From an uncultured Clostridia bacterium (GTDB taxonomy: Bacteria > Bacillota > Clostridia > TANB77 > CAG-508): 6,049 nt of DNA. Below, one piece after another: positions 1-6,004 of this stretch. Under the pieces are notes generated by a model. It did not search any database. It had not been told where the DNA came from and was given only the letters and a program-made list of their open reading frames with translations. Location: assembly GCA_947584125.1 (NCBI GenBank), contig CANPWI010000083.1:1-6049 (forward strand). The letters are read 5' to 3'. Each line of letters starts with the position of its first letter. Position 1 is the stretch's first letter. The position numbers were made by a program, and so were the translations under genes.

Positions 1-891
1 TACATCTCCATAACAGAATCTTACATTTAAAACTATATTATTTGCTTCATCATAATCTAAATATAATTTTACTCCTAGTTTTTTTGGTATATATTGTTCT
101 ATTTCTTTTGTTTCTATTTTATCTAAAACAATATCATCTCTCATTTTTGGCATAACTATAGAGAAAAAGCTCTCAAAATATTCTTTTGGGAAACGAATTT
201 CTTGTGTAATATTTTTCTTAAAAACATTTAATAATTTTAATGTTGTTTCCTGTACTTGCTTATTACACCTATATAAACGATTTTCCTTAATCATAAATAC
301 ATTTTCTTTGCCTTTAATAATTTTATATGAATCATATACATCTATATTTGGATGTATAATATATTCCTGAGAATTTACCTTTTCAATTTCGAATTTTATG
401 TCTGGTGCTTTAGTACATAAAAGTATCTTTGATGTTGTATAATCATTTTCAATTTCAACATAAGTGTCTTTTAATATTTCAAAAAATTCTTCTAATGCTC
501 CTCCATTTAAACTTATACTTGAATAATTTATACTTTGACCATAATACCTGTAACCACTATATTTATTCTCCTTCATAGAGTCCATTATTTCTGCGTATTT
601 TAAAAAGTAATTTAAAATATTTTTACTTTCACTTTCAAATGCATCTATGTCATGTAAAAATTCTAATTTTGCACCATATTTATAAAATTCTTTATTTTTT
701 ATTCTTCTATATAATTCTATAATATCTTTAACTTTATATAATTGTTTTTTAGTTCCAATTTTAAATTCTAATTTTATATCATCTATATACTCGTGCATAA
801 TTATTCTTGGAACTAACATTACTTTTCCATAATCATTTCCTAAATTTTGTGGATTATCATTATCATTTACAATATTTCCGTAAAAATTCAT
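1..891 (-). CDS. SNF2 helicase-associated domain protein, middle part of a SWIM/SNF2 helicase (partial, runs off the left edge)
   Basis: This frame is open for 297 codons from position 891 to the window edge. No stop is seen, and the 3' end lies outside the window. The protein fits the bacterial SNF2-helicase-associated region that sits between an N-terminal SWIM zinc finger and a C-terminal SNF2 ATPase. Early residues read KVMLVPRI, then LEFKIGTKKQLYKVKDI, then YKYGAKLEF, the usual order of an LxP strand, an 'IG-KK-LY-VKDI' strand pair and an 'fGk-lef' motif. Near the left edge GVKLYLDYDEANNIVLNV and FCYGDV fit the strands just before the helicase core. The ATPase motifs are not in view, so helicase or nucleic-acid translocase activity is inferred from the family. 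A stop (892-894) directly precedes an ATG at 889-891, with no good Shine-Dalgarno just upstream. The first real residues probably come from the overlapping SWIM frame through a frameshift. The alternative is a separate, translationally coupled gene. Confidence 0.75.
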   Translation of the reverse strand, partial: MNFYGNIVNDNDNPQNLGNDYGKVMLVPRIIMHEYIDDIKLEFKIGTKKQLYKVKDIIELYRRIKNKEFYKYGAKLEFLHDIDAFESESKNILNYFLKYAEIMDSMKENKYSGYRYYGQSINYSSISLNGGALEEFFEILKDTYVEIENDYTTSKILLCTKAPDIKFEIEKVNSQEYIIHPNIDVYDSYKIIKGKENVFMIKENRLYRCNKQVQETTLKLLNVFKKNITQEIRFPKEYFESFFSIVMPKMRDDIVLDKIETKEIEQYIPKKLGVKLYLDYDEANNIVLNVRFCYGDV

Positions 892-1270
892 TTAAAATTT
901 CTTTAAAATTATTGTATTTTAAATCCTTTTTTCTAATTTTACCTGAACCGTATATATTTTTTTCATACATATTATTTTTATTTAATTCAAGTATAGTAGC
1001 AATTATATGTTTACAAGCACCATAATGATTATAGTAGTCTTCACATTCGCATGTTGCATCATCTATTTCACCTGCTTCAACATTTATATACACATTATAA
1101 TCATCATAATTACCTTTTACCTCTGCTTTTACTGAAAAATTATTTTCGTTTTTATAATTTAATTCATTTATTGTTACTTTATTTTGTTTTTGATATTCTT
1201 CTGCCCTTAAATATCTTTCTTCTCCTGCAAATTCACGAAATTCATCTTCAATTTTCTTATTTACCAACAT
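863..1270 (-). CDS. SWIM zinc-finger protein, N-terminal part of a SWIM/SNF2 helicase
   Basis: This 135-residue protein carries a SWIM zinc finger with pattern CxCx9CxH: Cys74, Cys76, Cys86 and His88 in the stretch CECEDYYNHYGACKH. SWIM fingers are thought to bind DNA or protein partners. In Firmicutes a finger at this distance from the start (preceded by RYLRAEEYQKQNKVT, a typical 'RG..Y...GKV' lead-in) is normally the N-terminus of an SNF2-family helicase of about 1,000 residues or more. Here the frame stops 47 residues after the finger, and the expected next domain continues in a different frame that overlaps its last 29 bases. The final residues (LRKYCK) use the codon CGG, odd for so AT-rich a genome, which suggests the true frame is left before them. 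The ATG is the first codon after an upstream in-frame stop at 1276. An AGGA lies 13 nt away, rather far. The finger call is firm. Whether this is an independent short protein or a broken N-terminus is open. Confidence 0.8.
   Translation of the reverse strand: MLVNKKIEDEFREFAGEERYLRAEEYQKQNKVTINELNYKNENNFSVKAEVKGNYDDYNVYINVEAGEIDDATCECEDYYNHYGACKHIIATILELNKNNMYEKNIYGSGKIRKKDLKYNNFKEILNEFLRKYCK
882..886 (-). other. Probable one-base frameshift site joining the SWIM and SNF2-associated frames
   Basis: On the minus strand a run of five T lies within the 29-base overlap of the two frames (863-891). Removing one T turns GAA-TTT-TTA-CGG into GAA-TTT-TAC-GGA. This joins EILNEF to YGNIVNDND without a stop and removes the rare CGG codon. 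The two frames differ by one extra base. The switch must fall between the stop at 892-894 of the downstream frame and the TGA at 863-865 of the upstream frame, and the homopolymer is the likeliest spot. It could be a real mutation, a sequencing error or, less likely, recoding. Confidence 0.55.
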
Positions 1271-1307
1271 ACATTACCACTTTTCCTATTTCATATTTCG
1301 ATATATT

Positions 1308-1336
1308 ATTATACTATATTTTCTTATTAATTACAA
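1308..1336 (-). promoter_or_regulatory. Sigma-A-type promoter for the SWIM/SNF2 gene
   Basis: On the minus strand TTGTAA (1336-1331, 4 of 6 matches to the -35 consensus) is followed after exactly 17 nt by TATAAT (1313-1308, perfect -10). The start of transcription would fall near 1301, giving a leader of about 30 nt before the ATG at 1270. It lies directly after the operon terminator at 1340-1400, so the SWIM gene should be transcribed independently of the yhgE operon. Confidence 0.6.
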
Positions 1337-1339
1337 GTT

Positions 1340-1400
1340 ATAAAATAATAAAAAAGTAAGGAGTCTTGTGTTAAGACTCCTTACTTTTTTATTATTTTAT
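1340..1400 (-). terminator. Rho-independent terminator of the tetR-yhgE operon (28-bp perfect stem)
   Basis: Positions 1340-1367 pair perfectly with 1373-1400 around a 5-nt loop. The GC-bearing core is GTAAGGAGTCTT (1356-1367) against AAGACTCCTTAC (1373-1384). Six A:T pairs on each side act as the U-tract in either direction, and outer A/T pairs extend the stem. The yhgE stop codon (1397-1399) lies inside the base of the stem. Both neighbouring genes are on the minus strand, so the working direction is minus. Confidence 0.9.
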
Positions 1401-3796
1401 TTTTCATTTTCACTTTTATTTTTGTTCTTAATAACTTGAACAACAATTGTTATTACTAATGGTATTATTGCATATAGTAAAAGTATTCCTACATTGTTAG
1501 CTACAAATCCTGCATCTTGTGAAACTACTGTTTCTTTTACAAGTTTTATTGAATAAGTCATTGGTAAAATTGGGTTTAATGCTTGGAATCCTTTTGCTAC
1601 AGTTTGAATTGGGAATGTTCCTCCTGATGCTGCAAGTTGTAATACTAAAATTACTAATGCTAAGAATTTTCCTACATCTCCAAAGTTCATAATTAAGAAT
1701 TGTATTATGCTCATAAATACTATTGATATAAATATTGTTACAAAATAGTATAAAGCTACATTTGTTGGATTTATTCCTAATCCTACTTTTAGTAATGCTC
1801 CTGTAATTATACCTTGTAATATAGCTATTCCAAAGTATAATGCAATTTGTAAGAATTTATTTTCAGCATATTTTCCAAGTAATTTAAATCTCTTCTCTTG
1901 GTCATAGTATAAAACAACATATGCCATTAATGCTCCAACCCATAATCCTATTGATATGAATAATGGTGTAAATGCAATTCCATATTGTTCTATTTTACCA
2001 TAGTCTTCTTCTACTATTTCAACTGGATTTTCTGTAAATTCTGGTAATCCATTAAGTTTAGTAAGTTCTGCTCTTGTATCTTGTAGTCCATTATCAATTT
2101 CTGTTTTAAATGTTTCTGCACCTTCTTTTAATGTTTGAACACCTTCTCTTAAAGTCTGTGTTCCATCATTTAGTGTATTAATTCCTTGTTTTACCTCTGT
2201 TGATGAACTTGCTAATGTTCCAAGTCCTTCTTTTAGAGTTTGACTTCCTTGTTTTAAACTATTTATTCCTGATACTAAAGTTTCTCCACCATTTCCTAAT
2301 GTACCAACACCAGATACTAAGCTTGTTGTTCCTTGTTTTAGGTCATTTGTTCCATTTGCTAAATCTTTTGCTCCTGTAGATAATTTTTGTGAACCTTGAT
2401 ATATTTTATTTACATTTTCTTCTAATGTATTAAGAGTTTGTGTCATTGTATTAGAACCAGTTTTTAGTGCTTCTAATTGAGTTTTTGTTTCTTCACTTGT
2501 TAATGTTTTTAAATCTTCACTTTGTAATAAAGTTAAAATTGTATTAACTGCTTCACTATTTCCTTCTGTAAGTTTAATTAAAGATAAGTTACCTACATAA
2601 GTATCTCTCCATGTTTGTAATAATCCTGCATATACGCCTGCAATTTGTGTTGCTTCAGATGTACCTAATGCTGTATATTTTGCTGTTATTTGTGTTTTTA
2701 CAGTAGCTATATCAGTATCTGTTACACTTTCTAAGTTTTTATTGCTTAATAATGTTTTAAAATTTGTATTATAGTTTGTTAAAATTGCTGAATTTTTAGT
2801 TTTTAATGTATTTAATGCTGTAGCATTAGATGTTTTTAATGTAGTAAGCTGTGTAGCTTGTGAGCTTAATCCACTTAATTTGGTTTTTATTGTATTTAAT
2901 GAATTTACTACTTTATCTATTCCATCATCTAATGAAACATATCCATTTTTTATATTTGTTATTCCTACTGATAATTCTTTTAAATATCCTTCTAGTTCAT
3001 TTGCTCCTGTTTTTAATGCTGTTGCACCATTATTTAAATCTGTTGCCCCATTATCTAAAGTTTTTGTTCCTTCTGCTAAAGTACCAACTCCTGAAATTAA
3101 ACTAGATGAACCATTTTTTAATGTTGAAATTCCTTCATCTAATGAAATGCTTCCTTGATATGCTGATTGAACTCCATCATCAAATTTTGTATAGTTATCA
3201 TTTAAAGTTTGAGTTCCATCTTTTAATGTATCTGTTCCTTCTGCTAAAGCTTGTGTACCATCTTTTATTTGTCCTGCTCCATCTTGAATTTCTTCTAAGC
3301 TATCTGGTACTTCATTTAACTTGTCTTGTAAAGTTTCTGTTACGGTTTTTGCTACTTCTGCTTGTAGATTAATTTCTATTGTTTTAATTGCAGAATTTAT
3401 AATTTGTGATGCTAAAAAGTTTGTTTTTTGGTTTGGTGAATATGTAATTTTTGATATTTGTTTTTCTTCTTCCTTTGCACTATTTAAATCTTCTGTAAAT
3501 GTTTCTGGTATTGAAATTACAGCATAATATTCTCCATCTACAAGTCCATTTTGTGCATCATCTTCTGACACCTCACATATATTAAATGTTCCATTTTCTA
3601 TCATAGTATTTACTAGTTTTTGTCCTTGGTTTTCTCCATCTTTTCCTTTATCTAAATTTACCATCGCAATTTTAATGTCTTGTAAATTTCCATAAGGATC
3701 CCAGTAAGCTTTTAAATAAAAGAAACTGTACATTATTGGTATTAATAATACTGCTGCAATTACAATGTACTTCATAATTTTTTTCTTTGTTTCCAT
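1397..3796 (-). CDS. yhgE: YhgE/Pip-family membrane protein with heptad-repeat ectodomain
   Basis: This 799-residue protein has the full YhgE/Pip layout. A membrane helix at about 9-29 runs into AYWDPYGNLQDIKIAMVNLD (30-49), the family's N-terminal signature. Two blocks of xxxLxxG heptads (about 170-292 and 465-570) are separated by a Ser/Thr/Asn-rich, probably helical stretch (about 300-460). Five more hydrophobic segments follow at about 610-631, 648-673, 680-703, 708-726 and 768-789, resembling an ABC-2 transporter membrane domain. The late motif AASGGTFPIQTV...LPMTYSIKLVKE is typical. The large loop should face outside. Relatives include Lactococcus Pip, a phage-infection protein, and the related EsaA of type VII secretion. 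The substrate or role here is unknown, and export or envelope function is inference. It starts 7 nt after tetR, with AAAGGAAG inside the tetR end as ribosome site, so the two genes are co-transcribed and YhgE output should follow TetR control. No break or truncation is visible. Confidence 0.92.
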   Translation of the reverse strand: METKKKIMKYIVIAAVLLIPIMYSFFYLKAYWDPYGNLQDIKIAMVNLDKGKDGENQGQKLVNTMIENGTFNICEVSEDDAQNGLVDGEYYAVISIPETFTEDLNSAKEEEKQISKITYSPNQKTNFLASQIINSAIKTIEINLQAEVAKTVTETLQDKLNEVPDSLEEIQDGAGQIKDGTQALAEGTDTLKDGTQTLNDNYTKFDDGVQSAYQGSISLDEGISTLKNGSSSLISGVGTLAEGTKTLDNGATDLNNGATALKTGANELEGYLKELSVGITNIKNGYVSLDDGIDKVVNSLNTIKTKLSGLSSQATQLTTLKTSNATALNTLKTKNSAILTNYNTNFKTLLSNKNLESVTDTDIATVKTQITAKYTALGTSEATQIAGVYAGLLQTWRDTYVGNLSLIKLTEGNSEAVNTILTLLQSEDLKTLTSEETKTQLEALKTGSNTMTQTLNTLEENVNKIYQGSQKLSTGAKDLANGTNDLKQGTTSLVSGVGTLGNGGETLVSGINSLKQGSQTLKEGLGTLASSSTEVKQGINTLNDGTQTLREGVQTLKEGAETFKTEIDNGLQDTRAELTKLNGLPEFTENPVEIVEEDYGKIEQYGIAFTPLFISIGLWVGALMAYVVLYYDQEKRFKLLGKYAENKFLQIALYFGIAILQGIITGALLKVGLGINPTNVALYYFVTIFISIVFMSIIQFLIMNFGDVGKFLALVILVLQLAASGGTFPIQTVAKGFQALNPILPMTYSIKLVKETVVSQDAGFVANNVGILLLYAIIPLVITIVVQVIKNKNKSENEK
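2087..2404 (-). repeat. Second xxxLxxG heptad block within yhgE
   Basis: Residues about 465-570 of the YhgE/Pip protein repeat a seven-residue unit with Leu and Gly at fixed places (for example NGTNDLKQGTTSLVSG and LNDGTQTLREGVQTLKEG). At DNA level this gives an imperfect 21-bp periodicity. It opens with YQGS and contains SLVSGVGTL, both echoed in the first block, so the two blocks probably arose by internal duplication. Confidence 0.8.
2921..3289 (-). repeat. First xxxLxxG heptad block within yhgE
   Basis: Residues about 170-292 carry heptads such as IKDGTQALAEGTDTLKDG and TLAEGTKTLDNGATDLNNG. Spacing is near-regular at seven residues with a few breaks, at 200-215 and after 268. In the family this segment forms an extended extracellular helical or coiled region. 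It is diverged protein-coding repetition, not a CRISPR or satellite array. Confidence 0.8.
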
Positions 3797-3803
3797 TCTT
3801 CTT

Positions 3804-4364
3804 CTACTTCCTTTCTAATCCATTTCTTAAAAATTTAATTATTGTATTTGCTGTCTTTTGTTCATCTTTAAATTCATTTTTTGCTTCAAATAAGAATGCA
3901 ATATAAAGTTTATATATTAAAAATGTAGCTACATCAACATCTTCAACATCTATAAACTCTTTTTCTTTTGCATATATTAATTTTTCTCTTATGTAATTTT
4001 GAATTGCTTTATCTATTGGTTTTAAATTTTCTAGTAACTGTGGATTTTTGAAAACTTCATATTCTTCCATAATAATTTTTATGAATGGATTTTCATTTTT
4101 ATATTCTAATAATCTGCATATTACATTATGCACATTTTCAAAATATGAGTTTTCTTCATTATCTAATTCTTCAACTATATTTTTCATATTTATTACTTCT
4201 TCTTCAATAAAATATTTAAGCAAATCTTCTTTACTTTTAAAATATGAGTATATAGTTTTCTTTGTTACTCTAGCTTCTTTTGCTATTTCATCCATAGAAA
4301 CTCTTTTAAAACCATATTTGTTAAAAAGTTTTCTTGCTGCATTTATTACTTGTTCCTCCTTCAT
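3804..4364 (-). CDS. TetR/AcrR-family transcriptional regulator
   Basis: This 186-residue protein has the normal length for the family. The N-terminal 50 residues are a classic TetR DNA-binding domain: VINAARKLFNKYGFKRVSMD leads into the helix-turn-helix EIAKEARVTKKTIYSYFKSK (about 26-45), ending in EDLL. The all-helical C-terminal region (about 55-186) would bind an unknown effector and dimerise. It is too diverged to name a ligand. The ATG has a perfect AGGAGG five bases upstream. The gene is first in an operon with yhgE, 7 nt downstream. Its promoter carries two copies of an AGTATAC[T/C] palindrome, so it probably represses itself and the membrane protein, with an envelope-active small molecule as the likely signal (inference). 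TetR next to YhgE/Pip genes is a recurring pairing in Firmicutes. Confidence 0.95.
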   Translation of the reverse strand: MKEEQVINAARKLFNKYGFKRVSMDEIAKEARVTKKTIYSYFKSKEDLLKYFIEEEVINMKNIVEELDNEENSYFENVHNVICRLLEYKNENPFIKIIMEEYEVFKNPQLLENLKPIDKAIQNYIREKLIYAKEKEFIDVEDVDVATFLIYKLYIAFLFEAKNEFKDEQKTANTIIKFLRNGLERK

Positions 4365-4369
4365 AATAA

Positions 4370-4375
4370 CCTCCT
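4370..4375 (-). promoter_or_regulatory. Ribosome binding site of tetR
   Basis: AGGAGG on the minus strand sits five bases before the ATG at 4364. It is the strongest Shine-Dalgarno in the window and fixes the tetR start. Confidence 0.85.
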
Positions 4376-4381
4376 AACTCT

Positions 4382-4410
4382 AGTATACTGTTTTCGTATA
4401 TTAGTATACC
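4382..4410 (-). promoter_or_regulatory. Candidate TetR operators (two AGTATAC palindromes 21 bp apart)
   Basis: AGTATACT at 4382-4389 is a perfect 8-bp palindrome. AGTATACC at 4403-4410 matches it in seven bases. The centres are 21 bp apart, two turns of the helix, so bound dimers would face the same side. The upper copy covers the -10 box and the lower copy lies just after the predicted transcription start (about 4396). Binding would block the promoter. Assignment to the adjacent TetR protein is inferred from position. Confidence 0.6.
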
Positions 4411-4431
4411 ATACTTTTTTTCTTTTGTCAA
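4403..4431 (-). promoter_or_regulatory. Sigma-A-type promoter of the tetR-yhgE operon
   Basis: On the minus strand a perfect TTGACA (4431-4426) is followed after 17 nt by TATACT (4408-4403, 5 of 6 matches to the -10 consensus). Transcription would start near 4396, giving a leader of about 32 nt. So strong a promoter fits a gene pair held down by a repressor and overlaps a candidate operator. Confidence 0.8.
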
Positions 4432-4437
4432 CACTAA

Positions 4438-4466
4438 GTTTATAAAAGTTCAAAAAAGGTAAACTT
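4438..4466. repeat. 29-bp direct repeat, copy A (includes one arm of a terminator)
   Basis: This stretch is identical, base for base, to 5941-5969. It starts GTTTATAAAAGTTC and ends GGTAAACTT. The last 18 bases form one arm of the hairpin at 4449-4490, while the first 11 bases lie outside the stem and are not needed for termination. Identity of the outer bases argues for copying rather than independent origin. The two copies flank the pilin-leader/beta-helix gene in the same orientation. Confidence 0.85.
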
Positions 4467-4490
4467 TTTTATAAGTTTACCTTTTTTGAA
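4449..4490 (-). terminator. Rho-independent terminator of the pilin-like gene (18-bp stem)
   Basis: Positions 4449-4466 pair perfectly with 4473-4490 around a 6-nt loop. The core is GGTAAACTT/AAGTTTACC, flanked by six A:T pairs that give a T6 tract on either strand. It starts 28 nt after the stop codon at 4519-4521 and lies upstream of the tetR promoter, insulating it. Confidence 0.9.
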
Positions 4491-4518
4491 TTATAAAGTT
4501 TTGTATATTTCAACAAAA

Positions 4519-5862
4519 TTATAAATTTGATTTTGATATATTTCCTCCATTATTAGTAACTTTTCCTCCTGAAATATTGTATACTCCATAACCATTAGGA
4601 TTTTTATGTGTTATATTTCCTGCATTTATTGTTAATTCTCCACAATTATATATAGTTGGGATACTTGTTGTTCCATTACATGAAATATTAGTAGATTCTC
4701 CATTAATTGTAATTTTACCTCCACTTTGATTATTAATAGCATTACCTTTATTAGCATTAATATTTACTCCGTCTAATGTAATTTCTCCCAAATTAACTAT
4801 AGCATGTTTTTCATTACTTTCTGCATTAGAAATTATTTGTGTACCAGTAATTGTTCCTATTCCACCTGCTTTGCAAACTAATGCAATATCTTTTTCTGAT
4901 TTAATAATTCCTCCAACTATTTCAAATGTTGTGGCATCTGAAAATGAAATAGTTAGTGCATTTTCTGAATATATTTCAGCATTTTTTATATGAACCTCAC
5001 TAGAATTATTGTTATAACAGCATATTGCATTACTTTCTACATTTTCAATTTTTCCACCATTCATATTTAAATTTCCACGCAATTCAATAGCTTCCCATGA
5101 TGTATCTACAGAATCACAATCTCTTTTTATATTAGCATTATTTAAATTAAGTAAGCTATTTGTGTTTACTAAAATTGCTGGTTTCTCTGTAGTATAATTT
5201 CCTGTAACATTACCATTATTTATAGTTAAATTACTATTACTATTTAAAGTAAAAATTGGTTGTTGTTCTGAATTATTTAAGGTTTTATTATTTAAATTTA
5301 TAATAACATTTTTGTTTGCAATTATTGTAACATTTTCTGAAATATTTTTTATTACATCAATTTTTGTTTCAGTATTGTCTTCTGGTACAGCATCTATTGC
5401 ACTCTGTAATGTATTATAAAAATTACTTCCAATTTTTACAACTGCATCTTCAGGAATTGGTATATTTCCTAAACTATTTTCTATTTTTAGTGTCTCTTTA
5501 TTTATTTCAAAATTCCATCCATCAACATTTACATTATCTCCAGTTACTATAAATCCTTGTTCTTCTAGTGCATTAATTAGATATTCTTCGCTATAATTTT
5601 CATTACTATATTTTTCAGTACTGCAATCTGCTAATGCAATTTCAAGTCTTTCTTTTGCTGCTTCTTCATTATATGTTTCAGCAGATTTTTTACTTTTATC
5701 AAAGATTCCATCTTCTCCTATTGTAAATCTTATTGCTACTCCTGCTAATATTAATAATATTATTATTGTTATTATTAATGCTATTAATGTAATTCCCTTT
5801 GTATTTTCTTTTTCATTAGATTTTCTGTATCTCAATAAAATAGTTTCTTTACTTTTATTCAT
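4519..5862 (-). CDS. Surface/secreted protein with type IV pilin-like N-terminus and right-handed beta-helix
   Basis: Counting from the ATG at 5862 the protein has 447 residues. A basic leader (1-23) ends KG, followed by ITLIALIITI and a hydrophobic helix to about residue 44. This fits a prepilin-peptidase site G23|I24. A short helical segment follows (GEDGIFDKSKKSAETYNEEA, then KERLEIALADC), as in Clostridia pilin-like proteins. From about 141 to the end lies a beta-helix: AVVKIGSNFYNTLQSAIDAV opens it, then at least eight rungs of 14-26 residues of the form 'xITIxGGxI...N..G' (KITINGES, ELTINAGNI, KVTNNGGNI). Position +5 of the mature part is Ala, not the Glu of true pilins. There is no LPXTG anchor and no catalytic motif I recognise. 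Adhesion or a surface role is inference. An in-frame GTG at 5874 is an alternative start (451 residues), but its only Shine-Dalgarno (AAAGGA) falls at the predicted transcription start. The ATG has AAAGGAG 11 nt upstream. Confidence 0.85.
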   Translation of the reverse strand: MNKSKETILLRYRKSNEKENTKGITLIALIITIIILLILAGVAIRFTIGEDGIFDKSKKSAETYNEEAAKERLEIALADCSTEKYSNENYSEEYLINALEEQGFIVTGDNVNVDGWNFEINKETLKIENSLGNIPIPEDAVVKIGSNFYNTLQSAIDAVPEDNTETKIDVIKNISENVTIIANKNVIINLNNKTLNNSEQQPIFTLNSNSNLTINNGNVTGNYTTEKPAILVNTNSLLNLNNANIKRDCDSVDTSWEAIELRGNLNMNGGKIENVESNAICCYNNNSSEVHIKNAEIYSENALTISFSDATTFEIVGGIIKSEKDIALVCKAGGIGTITGTQIISNAESNEKHAIVNLGEITLDGVNINANKGNAINNQSGGKITINGESTNISCNGTTSIPTIYNCGELTINAGNITHKNPNGYGVYNISGGKVTNNGGNISKSNL

Positions 5863-5873
5863 CTTATGTTTCA

Positions 5874-5880
5874 CTCCTTT
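5874..5880 (-). promoter_or_regulatory. Ribosome binding site of the pilin-like gene
   Basis: AAAGGAG on the minus strand lies 11 nt before the ATG at 5862. It overlaps the first base of the alternative GTG start, so it cannot serve that codon. This favours the ATG, although the spacing is slightly long. Confidence 0.55.
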
Positions 5881-5888
5881 TTCCTTTA

Positions 5889-5917
5889 ATTTTATATTAA
5901 CTTATTATAAATGTCAA
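5889..5917 (-). promoter_or_regulatory. Sigma-A-type promoter of the pilin-like gene
   Basis: On the minus strand a perfect TTGACA (5917-5912) is followed after 17 nt by TAAAAT (5894-5889, 5 of 6 matches to the -10 consensus). The predicted start near 5882 gives a short leader of about 20 nt. A perfect TATAAT also occurs at 5909-5904, but the matching -35 position is poor, so it is second choice. Confidence 0.7.
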
Positions 5918-5940
5918 TATTTTTACATATCATTAATTTT

Positions 5941-5969
5941 GTTTATAAAAGTTCAAAAAAGGTAAACTT
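5941..5969. repeat. 29-bp direct repeat, copy B (includes one arm of a terminator)
   Basis: Identical to 4438-4466. The partner arm (5973-5987) is also shared with the other hairpin for 15 bases, while the loops differ (3 nt here, 6 nt there) and the bases beyond diverge. The copies are 1,503 bp apart. Confidence 0.85.
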
Positions 5970-5987
5970 TAAAAGTTTACCTTTTTT
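5955..5987 (-). terminator. Rho-independent terminator of the gene entering from the right edge
   Basis: Positions 5955-5969 pair perfectly with 5973-5987 around a 3-nt loop, giving a 15-bp stem with core GGTAAACTT/AAGTTTACC. On the minus strand it ends in T6. It lies 17 nt after the stop codon at 6005-6007 and upstream of the pilin-like gene's promoter. Confidence 0.85.
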
Positions 5988-6004
5988 ATTACTTTATTAT
6001 TTAA

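Noticed and set aside
807..1359. Plus-strand open frames opposite the SWIM gene
   Set aside because: Low-complexity Leu/His/Tyr/Phe strings, antisense to a recognisable SWIM zinc finger. One runs through the operon terminator.
2087..3289. Regular short repeats that could suggest a CRISPR array
   Set aside because: The period is 21 bp, the repeats are diverged, there are no unique spacers, and the frame stays open. They encode xxxLxxG heptads.
2860..3527. Several overlapping plus-strand open frames of 68-92 codons opposite yhgE
   Set aside because: They are antisense shadows of the AT-rich, repetitive yhgE gene. The translations are Leu/Phe/His-rich with no domain, and the heptad gene on the minus strand explains the region fully.
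1397..3796. EsaA or a type VII secretion locus
   Set aside because: EsaA is related to YhgE, but no WXG100, EssC-like or other type VII gene is present. The TetR neighbour fits an ordinary YhgE/Pip operon.
4048..4377. Plus-strand 109-codon open frame opposite tetR
   Set aside because: A Ser/Phe/Ile-rich shadow of the TetR gene, which has clear helix-turn-helix homology and a strong ribosome site.
4491..4518. Weak inverted repeat (TTTTGT/ACAAAA) just after the pilin-like gene
   Set aside because: Short, AT-only and interrupted. The adjacent 18-bp hairpin is a sufficient terminator.
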